In this document: piece after piece, positions 19,983 to 28,246 of the stretch
How the letters are laid out: the number at the start of each line of letters is the position of its first letter
Numbering within the stretch: the first letter of the stretch is position 1
Assembly: GCF_004000845.1 (NCBI RefSeq)
Contig: NZ_BIMA01000034.1
Coordinates: forward strand, 1-63,389
Direction: 5' to 3'
Origin: Paenibacillus koleovorans NBRC 103111
GTDB lineage: Bacteria > Bacillota > Bacilli > Paenibacillales > NBRC-103111
Length of the DNA stretch: 63,389 bases
Notes under the pieces: model-generated
Seen by the model: the letters and a program-made list of their open reading frames with translations, nothing else
Told to the model about the DNA's origin: nothing
Database searches by the model: none
Translations under genes and position numbers: made by a program

Positions 19983-20813
19983 TTATGGGTTCGGGTTCAC
20001 TTTATCGAATGTATACCGGATGAACAGTAAAGTCTCCTCCAGCTCACGCTCGGTGATGGTCTCGTCTTGTGCCGATAAGGAGTGGGCGATCAGATGTGCC
20101 CAAGGCTGGCCGAGTTCGCGTCGAGCCCATTCCACAGCTGCGGGTTTGGAGGTTACGTCCCCCGTGAGAAGCGAGTACAGCATTCGGCACAGCGTCTGGA
20201 TCACGAACACTTGCCACTTGCGGACGGACACCCATTCCAGCCAAGTCGGGTCGAGGCGGGCGTCTTCCAGCCACATTCCTGCGATAGCTTTTACAGCAGG
20301 TATCATTTCTCCAGGGTCTACTTGGCTAATAAAAGATCTCGGGTCCGCGCCCCATACCACCAATCCCTTCTCCCTCAACGTGTAGGTCTGAAACACCCAT
20401 CCGTCTTCCAACGCATGTCTGAACAGCTCCGTCCCGTGCTCCAGCGTGGGGTACAGAGATGTCTGGGGATGGTCCGGGCTGAAAGCAGCTTTTGTGACGT
20501 AGACCGCGTCTATTCTATTTGCCAAAGGTGAAGGGCCACGGGAAAATTCGGCATGCATCGCGCTCAGGCTGGCGAAGTCGGCGTCGTTTATCTCCTGGTG
20601 CGTCACAGCCACAATATCCACATCGCTGCCGGATGGGTCGAAATCCCCCAGTGCCAGCGAGCCGATCGCGTACAGGCCCACCAAGTTCCCAGCCAAGCTG
20701 GACTGAATATTCCTCAGGAAATAATCCAGCGCTTCGTCTGCATCGGGATAGCCGGTTGGATTGACATTTGGGTTGTGGCAATTGCTGTGGCTGCTGCTGA
20801 GTTGGCGGTTCAT
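19983..20813 (-). CDS. AadA-like nucleotidyltransferase (aminoglycoside adenylyltransferase family)
   Basis: 276 residues from the start at 20813, set by AAGGGGGAT. The ORF can be extended upstream to 20918, but that part lacks conservation features. It contains the NTase motif LYAIGSLALGDFDPSGSDVDIVAV (Gly51-Ser52, Asp64, Asp66). The C-terminal helical domain, ending in ERELEETLLFIRYTF, is typical of ANT(3'')/ANT(9)-type enzymes. Family members adenylylate streptomycin or spectinomycin, but many chromosomal Bacillota homologues have no proven resistance. Divergent from the SDR gene. Resistance should not be assumed. Confidence 0.8.
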   Translation of the reverse strand: MNRQLSSSHSNCHNPNVNPTGYPDADEALDYFLRNIQSSLAGNLVGLYAIGSLALGDFDPSGSDVDIVAVTHQEINDADFASLSAMHAEFSRGPSPLANRIDAVYVTKAAFSPDHPQTSLYPTLEHGTELFRHALEDGWVFQTYTLREKGLVVWGADPRSFISQVDPGEMIPAVKAIAGMWLEDARLDPTWLEWVSVRKWQVFVIQTLCRMLYSLLTGDVTSKPAAVEWARRELGQPWAHLIAHSLSAQDETITERELEETLLFIRYTFDKVNPNP

Positions 20814-20933
20814 CGTCGATCCCCCTTGTGATAAAAATCCAATTGCAGGTAGAATTGGATGTAGGAGATGCTGCTGCAGGAGAACCTGCAAGAGAACATA
20901 TAGGAATCGGCAGCCCAAGGAGGTCTACGCTAT

Positions 20934-21779
20934 ATGCAAAATCAAACGGTGCTCGTCACGGGAGCCAACTCCGGCATGGGCTTGGCCACGACGATCGCGC
21001 TGGCGCGTCGTGGCGCCCATGTCGTCATGCTGTGCCGCAGCCAACAGCGAGGAAACGCGGCTCTAGCCGAAGCCCGCGCGCAGAGCGGCACGGACCGGAT
21101 CGAGCTGATGCTCTGCGATCTGGGATCGCTAGCTAGCATTCGCGCGTTCGCGGCCGCTTTTCTGGCCAAGCACTCGACCTTGGATGTGCTGGTGAACAAT
21201 GCCGGCGTCGTTACCGTCAAGCGGCAGACGACCACGGACGGCTTCGAAGCAATGCTCGGCGTGAATCATCTCGGCCACTTCCTGTTGACGCAGCTGCTGC
21301 TCGACGCCATCCTCCGGTCGCCTAACGGGCGGATCGTCAATGTATCGTCCGGCGCGCACAAGATCGGGCGCTTCGACTTCGACAACCCTTTCCTGGTGAA
21401 AGGGTACAGCCCTTGGAGAGGCTATTCGCAATCGAAGATCGCGAATATTTGGTTCACGCGGGAGCTGGCCCGCCGGCTGGCCTTGGAGGGGGGCTCGGCG
21501 ACCGTCAACGCCCTGCATCCCGGCGCGGTCGGCACGAACATCGGCGTCAACCGCGACACCGGCTTCGGCAAAACAGTGCTGCGGCTGCTGCGGCCCTTTT
21601 TTCTCACACCGGAGCAGGGGGCCGACACGGCGATCTACCTGGCCACAAGCCCGGACGTGCGCGGCGTGAGCGGGGAGTATTTCTATCAGCGCCTCGTCGC
21701 GCCGATCTCTGAGCTCGCGCAGGACGATGCGTTGGCACGCCGGTTTTGGGACTGGAGCGCGAGCCAGGTCGGGCTATAG
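20934..21779 (+). CDS. Short-chain dehydrogenase/reductase, retinol-dehydrogenase-like
   Basis: 281 residues. Rossmann motif TGANSGMG (9-16), structural NNAG (88-91), catalytic Ser in NVSSG (about 137-139) and YSQSK (Tyr164, Lys168). The sequence pattern resembles the retinol dehydrogenase/WWOX-like group of SDRs, which reduce or oxidise lipophilic alcohols and ketones with NADP(H). AAGGAGG precedes the ATG. No operon partner. The substrate is unknown. Confidence 0.93.
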   Translation: MQNQTVLVTGANSGMGLATTIALARRGAHVVMLCRSQQRGNAALAEARAQSGTDRIELMLCDLGSLASIRAFAAAFLAKHSTLDVLVNNAGVVTVKRQTTTDGFEAMLGVNHLGHFLLTQLLLDAILRSPNGRIVNVSSGAHKIGRFDFDNPFLVKGYSPWRGYSQSKIANIWFTRELARRLALEGGSATVNALHPGAVGTNIGVNRDTGFGKTVLRLLRPFFLTPEQGADTAIYLATSPDVRGVSGEYFYQRLVAPISELAQDDALARRFWDWSASQVGL

Positions 21780-21790
21780 GCGATTAAGGC

Positions 21791-22300
21791 TTATGACTCA
21801 ATGTCGCGCAGAAACGCTTCTACTTCCTGCGGCTTCCGAAATAGGATCACGCGATGCGTGGACCGGGCGTTCTCGAGCTTGTCCAGCAGCAGCGGACGGC
21901 TCCGCTTCCTGAAGCTCCATACCCACTTGAGGAACGCCCAGTCCAACCTTTCCGGGCAGCCTTGCGCCATATCGGAACGGACCTGCTTTCGGTAAAGATA
22001 GACTCGCTTGAGGACGCGATACAAGCAAAGCCATCTGGGGAAATCAAACATAATAACCGTATCGGCTCGCTTCAGTCGCTGCTCGAACGTGGACGTATAG
22101 TTCCCATCGAGGAGCCATTCGTCCCGTTCCAGCAGTTGAGCAAGGGTGCCTCTCCATTCCGCCGGCTCTGACGCAACCCAACCCGGCTTCCAATACAGCG
22201 AGTCCAGGTGGATGACAGGAAGCCCGGTCATCTCCCCAAGTCGCTTCGCCAACGTCGATTTGCCGGAGCCCGGGCAGCCTACTAGGATGACGCGTTTCAT
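21791..22300 (-). CDS. P-loop kinase, adenylate-kinase-like (FlaR-type)
   Basis: 169 residues from ATG 22300. Walker A GCPGSGKS (8-15), then HLDSLYWKPGW, a characteristic of the DNA topology modulation (FlaR-like) and adenylate-kinase-like proteins, and a DGNYTSTFEQRL acceptor-side motif. A basic LID-like segment (FRKRSRP) is present. It phosphorylates an unknown small substrate. A reading frame opens further upstream to 22381, but that part overlaps the remnant of another gene and lacks a ribosome site, so the short form is preferred. Its stop lies 11 bp past the convergent SDR gene stop. Confidence 0.85.
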   Translation of the reverse strand: MKRVILVGCPGSGKSTLAKRLGEMTGLPVIHLDSLYWKPGWVASEPAEWRGTLAQLLERDEWLLDGNYTSTFEQRLKRADTVIMFDFPRWLCLYRVLKRVYLYRKQVRSDMAQGCPERLDWAFLKWVWSFRKRSRPLLLDKLENARSTHRVILFRKPQEVEAFLRDIES

Positions 22301-22370
22301 ATAGGGAGCGTCACTCTCCTTTTTTGGACGGGGATAAAATAAGCCTTCTCGAGATGTTGGGATTGCACGG

Positions 22371-22508
22371 TTAAAGGACATTACAGAACTCTTGAGAGGG
22401 ACCTTTGCCGTCTTTTCTTCTCATTTCCATATAACGATCGCCCGTATAGTCCTTGACTACCTTTCTCCAGAAATCCTGCGCCGGCGTATTCCAATCAAAC
22501 TCGCTCAC
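22371..22508 (-). pseudogene. C-terminal remnant of a GNAT acetyltransferase
   Basis: The minus-strand frame ends in EFDWNTPAQDFWRKVV, KDYTGDRY and a GPSQEF tail before a TAA. This is the typical last third (motif B and the final strand) of one GNAT subgroup, in which 'NxPAxxFWRKV...YT' is common. No matching N-terminal part lies upstream before the intact GNAT gene at 22522. About 45 codons survive. Confidence 0.7.
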
Positions 22509-22521
22509 CCTCCCTAGTCAC

Positions 22522-23040
22522 CTAGCTCAGTAAAGCTTCCCTCATACTCGCCCAGCTGTACCCGATCTCCGGTAAGGTCCCCCCACCGATCTCAATCTCT
22601 CTAGCTTCAACTTTTTGTGCACCGAGCGACTCGTAGAAGAAACGGGAAGGATTCTCCGCCAGCACCCAAACCAACATCGACCGCATCCCTAACCAATCAA
22701 GCTCTCGTGCAACAGACAGAAGCAACTGCTTGCCGAGCCCTAGTCTTTGGTACTGCTCAAGAAGGTACAACGTATACAGTTCTCCTTGATCCATCGCTGT
22801 ACTCCGCCGTTCCTTACCTCCGCTCGCATAACCAATGACCTCTCCAGCAACATTTTCAGCGACGAAGACGATGTCTATTCCAATAATAAAAATACGATTC
22901 CAGTTCTCTTCCCTCTGCTCATACGTCAACCCGTCCAGTACATGGTCCGGCAATATTCCACGATACGCTGAACGCCATGTATCAACCGCTACTTTCGCTA
23001 TGCCTCGTGAATCTGATGGGAGTGCTTTCCTAATATTCAT
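22522..23040 (-). CDS. GNAT family N-acetyltransferase
   Basis: 172 residues. The acetyl-CoA binding motif A is LYLLEQYQRLGLGKQLLLSVA (Q/R-x-x-G-x-G/A), followed by motif B WVLAENPSRFFYESLGAQKV. The N-terminal IRKALPSDSRGIAKVAVDTWRSAYRGILPDHVLDGL is typical of the group acting on small molecules. It probably acetylates a small amine; the target is unknown. It sits between two GNAT remnants, which suggests local duplication and loss within this family. Confidence 0.92.
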   Translation of the reverse strand: MNIRKALPSDSRGIAKVAVDTWRSAYRGILPDHVLDGLTYEQREENWNRIFIIGIDIVFVAENVAGEVIGYASGGKERRSTAMDQGELYTLYLLEQYQRLGLGKQLLLSVARELDWLGMRSMLVWVLAENPSRFFYESLGAQKVEAREIEIGGGTLPEIGYSWASMREALLS

Positions 23041-23049
23041 ATCGCCCCG

Positions 23050-23175
23050 TCATCCTCCCTCTTCCACTTCATTTAAACGAGATTGTTGACGCCGCTGTGT
23101 TTGCTGTGCTTCTGGGGGAGGCAGGAACTCGACGAAATCGAGCTTCTCGTACAGCTTGACCAAACTTATTCGATT
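23050..23175 (-). pseudogene. Short C-terminal GNAT remnant
   Basis: In one minus-strand frame the sequence NRISLVKLYEKLDFVEFLPPP reads like the 'N..S..LYEKLGF' motif B of GNAT enzymes and then runs to a TGA at 23052. The frame overlaps the end of the upstream small membrane protein gene, with no start of its own. Evidence is a short motif only. Confidence 0.45.
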
Positions 23176-23480
23176 CCTACTTTTCCTCGGTGAATGCTGC
23201 CTTTCCGTTTCCTCAGAAGCCTATTCAAGGCTAGCCCCACCAGGTACCAGAAGCCGATCGCCAACATAACCGTAACGGGCCTGAAATTGTAATTCACGAT
23301 ATCGTCGTAGCCCAGCAACCCTTTGATAAAAAACTCGACATTGCTGATCAGATTCGCTTGCACTTGGTTGGGTCCTTCTCCCAGACCTTGGTTGACACTT
23401 CGGTCGACTAGCACGGCCACCAGAGTCAGTAACGCTTGGATACCCGGCAAAATCATTTGTAGCTTCAAGTATGGTCGCAT
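23166..23480 (-). CDS. Hypothetical two-helix membrane protein
   Basis: 104 residues with two hydrophobic segments (about 7-25 and 68-88) flanking an Asn/Gln-rich external-looking loop, and a basic C-terminal tail (LNRLLRKRKG). I do not recognise a family. Start ATG at 23480 lacks a strong ribosome site. Its last codons overlap a GNAT remnant in another frame. Confidence 0.55.
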   Translation of the reverse strand: MRPYLKLQMILPGIQALLTLVAVLVDRSVNQGLGEGPNQVQANLISNVEFFIKGLLGYDDIVNYNFRPVTVMLAIGFWYLVGLALNRLLRKRKGSIHRGKVGIE

Positions 23481-23529
23481 TTAGTTGTCCCCAGTCCCTC
23501 GCAGGTGTGTGTGATGTGTGCGTGAGCCG

Positions 23530-23836
23530 CTACCTAGCTCTCCCGATGAGCAGCGTGTGAAAGTTGACCACCCTCAGGCCTTGAGAGGTAGCATGCCGAT
23601 GGAAGATCTCCTCCACCTCCTGCAAACATGCCTCCCATACGATTTTCTTCAATGATTCCTTCTGGCCCAAACATTTCTTGTTGAGCACATCCTCCGGCCT
23701 TGACAAATACTCCACTTCTTCAAAGAGGCGCACATCCACTTTCTCAAGCCGGCTGTCGACTAGTTGTTGCTCTGACTGGGCTTTGCGGCTGGATCCAATC
23801 CGGATGACGCGTGGGGTCGAACAACATGTTAGGCAT
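23530..23836 (-). pseudogene. Hypothetical protein gene with a single-base frameshift
   Basis: An ATG at 23836 with AAAGGAG at the correct distance opens a frame MPNMLFDP that soon stops. The longer frame that follows (RVIRIGSSRKAQSEQ ... VDVRLFEEVEYLSRPEDVL ... to the stop at 23530) has no start of its own with a ribosome site. Removing one C from the four-base run at 23816-23813 joins them into one 101-codon reading frame. Either a real mutation or a sequencing error in a homopolymer. The product family is not recognised. Confidence 0.55.
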
Positions 23837-23881
23837 GGCAGGCTCCTTTGAAAGTTGGCATCCTTACTCAGTTGATACGGT

Positions 23882-24303
23882 TTATAGGTGAAAGCGTTGC
23901 TTGATTAGTTGGGCTGTCTCTGCCGGGGTACTATTTGTCGTTTCGATTCGAATGTAAGTTTCTCGTTTTATCTCGCCAGGGAAGGAATTTAAGCGATGAG
24001 TTTCCATAGTCCGGAGTAAGTCTTGCTCAGAGCGTTCTACATTGCGTTTACTGGCCTTATGCTGCAATCGATGAGGCGATTTGTTACGCACTAACCTTTC
24101 CTCCAGCCCCGCTTCCAATTCTACAAAAATAACCTCATGTCCCTTCGACGCAAAAGTATGGCTAAGCTGTTCGACAAACTCCCAATCGCCAGCCAAATCA
24201 AATCCCCAAACAAACGTAAACATAAATCCAGGTTGGTTGCTTTTCGACATTTGCTCAAAGATTTCCCTACTGCTTGGGGACCGAAGATGAGTATGAATTT
24301 CAT
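23882..24303 (-). pseudogene. P-loop (shikimate-kinase-like) ATPase gene with internal deletion
   Basis: From the ATG at 24303 the sequence reads MKFILIFGPQAVGK, the start and Walker A of a family of about 170-180-residue AAA/shikimate-kinase-like proteins. It then jumps out of frame into EIFEQMSKSNQPGFMFTFVWGFD, which belongs to the middle of the same family and continues normally (FVELEAGLEERLVRNK, HRLNSFPGEIKRE) to the stop at 23882. About 45-50 codons between the Walker A and this point are missing. The join falls in a short GGGAAAT/GAAAT-like sequence. The gene is almost certainly non-functional. Confidence 0.75.
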
Positions 24304-24325
24304 AGATTCACCTTTCTGGGAGTAC

Positions 24326-24748
24326 TCATCCAACATCCTTCTTGAAAAAATAGTGGCTGGCGCCTTCCGGCGCATTCTCGAGAACCGCATACTGTACATA
24401 CCCGTTTTTCAGATAAAAGGCCGGAGCCTGAAAACTGAACGTATTCAGCTTGATGAATGTGCAGCCCTTCTCTTTTGCCAACCGTTCAATCTCTTGCAAC
24501 AGCTGCGTCCCGATCCCCGAGTGCCGAAAGGCAGCATCCACCCAAAGAATGTTCACCTCTATCCAATTCCAGCTTAATACCGCAAGCAGTCCGCCTAGAA
24601 TCTCCCCGTTTTCGTCTTTGACGGTTAGATTGATTTCTTCATACCTGGACTTCAAGTGCTCCGGCGTGTGCTGCGCGTTGAATTCAATCAGCTTGCGCCT
24701 TACAAAGTTTTTCTCCTGCTCATCCGCGTTGCCAATAGGATACCTCAT
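24326..24748 (-). CDS. GNAT family N-acetyltransferase
   Basis: About 140 residues. Acetyl-CoA motif A: NILWVDAAFRHSGIGTQLLQEIERLAKEKGC; motif B: LNTFSFQAPAFYLKNGYVQYAVLENAPEG. This matches the compact 'GNAT with YxxKxG' group (enzymes of about 140 residues acting on unknown amines). Two Mets are possible: 24769 and 24748. The second has GGAAGG ten bases upstream and begins MRYPIGNADEQEKNFVRRKL, as the family usually does. Confidence 0.88.
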   Translation of the reverse strand: MRYPIGNADEQEKNFVRRKLIEFNAQHTPEHLKSRYEEINLTVKDENGEILGGLLAVLSWNWIEVNILWVDAAFRHSGIGTQLLQEIERLAKEKGCTFIKLNTFSFQAPAFYLKNGYVQYAVLENAPEGASHYFFKKDVG

Positions 24749-24771
24749 CCTATCACGTCCTTCCTGCATGG

Positions 24772-25233
24772 TTAGTTTGCGTCACCGAGATAGCGTAATG
24801 TCGTAGCCGGTTCAGTGAGCATGGAAGCTAGAGTTCGAGGATACACTTGGATGGCATGGAGCTGGCTGAGCTCGACCCATTCCACGCCTACTTGAAAGCT
24901 ATCCGGATTCGTTATGTTCTGAAAAGCCGGCTCTTCCGCCGTTAAAGTGCAGCTGAAATAAAACTCAACCTGGTGCACAGCGGAATCCCAGTCGGCGAAT
25001 TGATGGTTTTTGCCAATGTACTCCCGCACGCATAGAAGCTCATGTACTTCGACCTGCTCCCCGATTTCTTCCAGACACTCTCGTTTAACCGCATCGCTCA
25101 ATTGTTCACCAGGCTCTTGCCCGCCGCCGGGGAACAAATAGAAGAAGTATCCTTGGTCGTCTTGGTTCTTGGTAAGCAGTACTTGATCGTTGCGAATGAT
25201 AACGGCTTTGGCCGAATTTCGAATCGGTTTCAT
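24772..25233 (-). CDS. NUDIX hydrolase
   Basis: 153 residues from ATG 25233, set by AGGAGG eight bases upstream; a much longer frame upstream is a shadow of the S66 gene. The Nudix box is complete: GGGQEPGEQLSDAVKRECLEEIGEQV (about 36-61), matching G-x5-E-x7-RE-x-x-EE-x-G. It hydrolyses a nucleoside diphosphate linked to another group, and may clean up oxidised nucleotides or sugar nucleotides. It lies 55 bp downstream of the S66 peptidase gene. Confidence 0.93.
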   Translation of the reverse strand: MKPIRNSAKAVIIRNDQVLLTKNQDDQGYFFYLFPGGGQEPGEQLSDAVKRECLEEIGEQVEVHELLCVREYIGKNHQFADWDSAVHQVEFYFSCTLTAEEPAFQNITNPDSFQVGVEWVELSQLHAIQVYPRTLASMLTEPATTLRYLGDAN

Positions 25234-25288
25234 TTTGCGGCCCTCCTGTTTTTCCGTTTTCGGCTTATGATCGACTGGTAACATCGCG

Positions 25289-26305
25289 TTATTTCTCGAA
25301 AATTTGAACCACGGCAGCTTTGCCGCCCGAGACTTTAACCTCCGCCACGGCGCCGTTAATAAAGGTAATTTGCGGCGGAACATGGCCGCAGTCGATATCA
25401 TAGACGATCGGAACGCCAAGCTCATCCTCCAGCTCGCGGTACAGGTCAATTGCTGCGTAGCCGTCAATGGGCTTGTTCGCCTCGCTTCGGCCGAAGAGGA
25501 TCCCGCTGCAGTTGCCGAACCACCCGGCAAGCCTCATTTGGACAAGCGAACGCCGGAGGTCGGCCACGTTCAGTTCACAGTTTTCCAAGTACCAGAGGAT
25601 CGGCTCGTCATGGATAAAATGGTGCTGAAAAGCTTGTACATCGCCATAAGGCGTCCCGATTAAATGTCGGATCACATCTACACATCCGCCAAGCAGGCGT
25701 CCTCGTACTGTAACATCGGCTCCCGAAACCGTCAGCCATGCTGTAGGCTCCGTCAGATGGAACACACATGGCGAAGGATGCTCGTGATCCCATTGTTTCT
25801 GATACCGATTCGATGACACTTGTGGGACGGATGCGCCTTCCCGAGTCGATAAAACCGTTTCCCACATCGCAGTCGTTTCGTCCGAGTATGTGCCTCGCGT
25901 ATCGATCAAATTGGTCCCATGTGCCGTCGCAATTCCCGTAACCAGAGTAACAGCCAGCAACAGGACGCTCATATCGGAGTATCCCAGAATCCATTTGGGT
26001 TGCATTTGAGAGTAATCTATCTGGTCTATTAGCTCGATCAACAACTCTCCGCCCCACGGAGGGAAAATTAAACCGATTCGCTCATCCTGGAGAAAAGCTT
26101 GCAGCTCCGCCGCTCTCACCGACGCGTGGGCCGATTTGGCTTTATGCTGTGTCCAGACAGTTTCCCCGCAAATTACCGGATACCCTTTCTCTTCCAAACG
26201 TCGTACGGCTTCGTTGACCAACGGATGCAGCGACTCTTGTACTCCCGATGAGGGTGCGGTTACCCCAACGGTCGTGCCTCGCTGCAAGATAGGATAGCGG
26301 ATCAT
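25289..26305 (-). CDS. S66 family LD-carboxypeptidase/MccF-like serine peptidase
   Basis: 338 residues, cytosolic. Peptidase family S66: the nucleophile elbow reads KWILGYSDMSVLL (Ser110), with a C-terminal Glu-and-His region (LENCEL around 240; DIDCGHVPPQ around 308-317) supplying the other triad residues. Family members cut the L-D bond in peptidoglycan tetrapeptides (LdcA) or inactivate microcin C-type compounds (MccF); the sequence does not separate the two. AAGGAG precedes the ATG at good distance. Its context (Nudix, GNAT) is not specific. Confidence 0.9.
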   Translation of the reverse strand: MIRYPILQRGTTVGVTAPSSGVQESLHPLVNEAVRRLEEKGYPVICGETVWTQHKAKSAHASVRAAELQAFLQDERIGLIFPPWGGELLIELIDQIDYSQMQPKWILGYSDMSVLLLAVTLVTGIATAHGTNLIDTRGTYSDETTAMWETVLSTREGASVPQVSSNRYQKQWDHEHPSPCVFHLTEPTAWLTVSGADVTVRGRLLGGCVDVIRHLIGTPYGDVQAFQHHFIHDEPILWYLENCELNVADLRRSLVQMRLAGWFGNCSGILFGRSEANKPIDGYAAIDLYRELEDELGVPIVYDIDCGHVPPQITFINGAVAEVKVSGGKAAVVQIFEK

Positions 26306-26352
26306 TTTTTATGCATCTCCTTTGAGTACCCCTCATTTCGTGAGCATAGCCA

Positions 26353-26874
26353 TTATTGATCGGGCACTTGAAAATCACGAACCTCGGATGAGGCGTCCAT
26401 GGCCCCTCTGTACCGAATCGTCCACGAATCCGTTATTTCATCATAGCTCACATCCTTGATAACCAAATACTGCAGACTGGCTATACCCTCATTTAAAAGA
26501 GCTTTTCGGATTACTTCATCCTGCGCCAGGTCCGCCTTATCGGGTTTGGAAGTTTGGATAACGGTAACCTTGGCGGCTTTTCCTTGGCCTGGATAGGAGG
26601 TTGCAATCTCGTTCCCGGCAAACCAGACTTGGACCTGTTGTCCGACCTTTATTTTCGAAGGCACGCTGGATACCCAGACTGCCTCGTAGTACTCGGGGTT
26701 GGATGGATTGATGCTTCGGCTGCCTGGGTTAATCACTAGAGCTCGGTGACCCTCGATTTTAGTGACGTATCCGGTAAAAGCGTTTGAACTTGTTTGATCG
26801 CTGCAAGCAATTAGCAACAACAGCGCCCCGCACAATAGGACCAACCCAACTTGCCTCACATAACCGCCTACCAT
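26353..26874 (-). CDS. DUF3221-type lipoprotein
   Basis: 173 residues. Lipoprotein signal: GLVLLCGALLLLIAC with the lipobox Cys at 24, so it is anchored outside the membrane. The central part (FTGYVTKIEGHRALVINPG ... EAVWVSSVP ... VGQQVQVWFAGNEIATSYPGQGKAAKV) is the DUF3221 OB-like domain, whose role is unknown. It overlaps the 3' end of the DinB-like gene by seven bases, which suggests translational coupling. Confidence 0.85.
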   Translation of the reverse strand: MVGGYVRQVGLVLLCGALLLLIACSDQTSSNAFTGYVTKIEGHRALVINPGSRSINPSNPEYYEAVWVSSVPSKIKVGQQVQVWFAGNEIATSYPGQGKAAKVTVIQTSKPDKADLAQDEVIRKALLNEGIASLQYLVIKDVSYDEITDSWTIRYRGAMDASSEVRDFQVPDQ

Positions 26875-27398
26875 TGCAATTGCCCGATTCTCATTTTGGC
26901 GATGTAAACGATCTGTCCCGTGTGGCCGGGCAAATGTCGGAACTGATGGAGCAGAATCTCCAGGACGGTAGCCTGGTTGTCCACTCCGCTGTTCGTAAGA
27001 GGCGGTAAGTGCAAGTAAGGTTGCCTTAGCAACAATCCCGGATTGGCTTTAGCCTGCTCCAGCACCTCAATAATCCGGTCAAAAGACCGAGCAACCAGAT
27101 CCAGCGCCTGCTCTCGTGTCAGCACCAGTCCAGGCTCGAATTCCTTCTCGCGGTCTCTCGTATCCGGAATGTCAAGAAGGACGGCTTCAATTCGCTGATG
27201 AACCGTCCCCCCAATATGCGCCACCAAGTTGGCGATGCTGTTGCTCTCGGGCGTCGGCGCCCACACGATATCCGCGTCCGTCAGTTGCCCGATGACTTGG
27301 AGCGTCCCTTGCTTCTCCGACCTATACTTTTTCAAGAGAAAATCTATCAGCACCGACGTCGTCTCCAATGTGTGTCCTGCTTCCTGCTCCTTTTGCAC
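26868..27398 (-). CDS. DinB-like (DUF1572) family protein
   Basis: 176 residues. The four-helix DinB fold is indicated by the spaced metal-ligand histidines in LVAHIGGTVHQRI (about 64-76) and HQFRHLPGHTGQIVYI (about 150-165). DinB-fold proteins in Bacillota include bacillithiol-dependent transferases and unknown metal proteins. Start is a GTG at 27398 behind GGAGGCGGTTCTC. First gene of a two-gene unit with the DUF3221 lipoprotein. Confidence 0.88.
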   Translation of the reverse strand: MQKEQEAGHTLETTSVLIDFLLKKYRSEKQGTLQVIGQLTDADIVWAPTPESNSIANLVAHIGGTVHQRIEAVLLDIPDTRDREKEFEPGLVLTREQALDLVARSFDRIIEVLEQAKANPGLLLRQPYLHLPPLTNSGVDNQATVLEILLHQFRHLPGHTGQIVYIAKMRIGQLQW

Positions 27399-27613
27399 GA
27401 GAACCGCCTCCGCTCCATAATAAATGCACCATTTACCATTTCTATACAGGGTGTTCGTTTCCCTTTTCGATCGGCGCGGGCTGGGATACTTTTTAGCTAC
27501 TCCTACAATACCCTACGGCTATGAGAGAAAAACGAGAAAGTTAGATTGTAAGTAAATAATCCGGCTTGCACACGACATTCTCGAGCTCCGTGGCGCCAGC
27601 ACTCCTGCTCCTT

Positions 27614-27744
27614 AATCCGAAAAAATCGGACTACCGCGCACCTCACCGCCCGGAAATGATTTGTAGTCCGAATTGGTCGAATTGGAGCGACGTTTTCTAG
27701 AGGGCGTGTGCGGAATCGGCACCGCAAATGGGAAAACTCGGACT
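27614..27744 (+). repeat. Dispersed repeat, modules A and B
   Basis: Module A (27614-27632: AATCCGA-N5-TCGGACT, one mismatch), a 32-bp linker, then module B (27665-27744, 80 bp, starting AGTCCGAATTGGTCGAATTGG and ending TCGGACT). The left linker is nearly the same as that of the 30031-30212 copy. The expected right module A (32 bp further on) is absent. Confidence 0.85.
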
Positions 27745-28064
27745 AGAGCGCGCAGAAGATCGCTGAACGGTCCTTGAGCTGTGGCATTCGGTTTGGCGCA
27801 TGCGGAGGGCAGGCATCGGGTTCCGATCGCTCTTGAAATTCTGTGCCTTGGATGGGTGGAGGTAGAATGGCGGCACCAGATTTCAGGCGACTGCTTCGCT
27901 TCTCCACTCCAGCCAGCCTCCCTCTTCAGTCCTGCTTCCGGGCTCAGCGTTACTTTCGGAATTCGGTCGATTTTGAGCGGACACAGCGGACCTTATTTCG
28001 TCCCAACAAGGCCCCAACCCCTTGATTGCGGACACAGGTGCCGCCTCGCGGCATCGGTGTCTGT

Positions 28065-28246
28065 AGTCCGACTTTTTCGGACTGCATGGCGTGAGCGATA
28101 CGTGATAGACGTCGTAGTCCGAATTCACCCACTTGTAGAGCCATTTCCACGCACCCCCTCCCGAAAATACCGCTCCAATTCGGCAAATTCGGACTGCAGA
28201 GCTTTTGTCGACGGGGACGCGATCTGTAGTCCGATTTTTTCGGACT
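28065..28246 (-). repeat. Complete 182-bp dispersed repeat (A-B-A), inverted orientation
   Basis: Module A 28065-28083, 32-bp linker, module B 28116-28195 (80 bp, read in reverse relative to the 30-kb copy), 32-bp linker, module A 28228-28246. Total 182 bp. It is preceded by a GCCGC/GCGGC-type hairpin (28040-28054) that also accompanies the 28475 and 62.3-kb copies. Confidence 0.9.

Noticed and set aside
25234-25530. N-terminal extension of the Nudix gene
   Set aside because: Overlaps the S66 peptidase gene; the start at 25233 is preceded by AGGAGG.
28065-28246. Possible CRISPR array (regular 32-bp gaps between repeats)
   Set aside because: The gaps are partly conserved between copies, the repeats differ in length (19 and 80 bp), units are dispersed and no cas gene is present.
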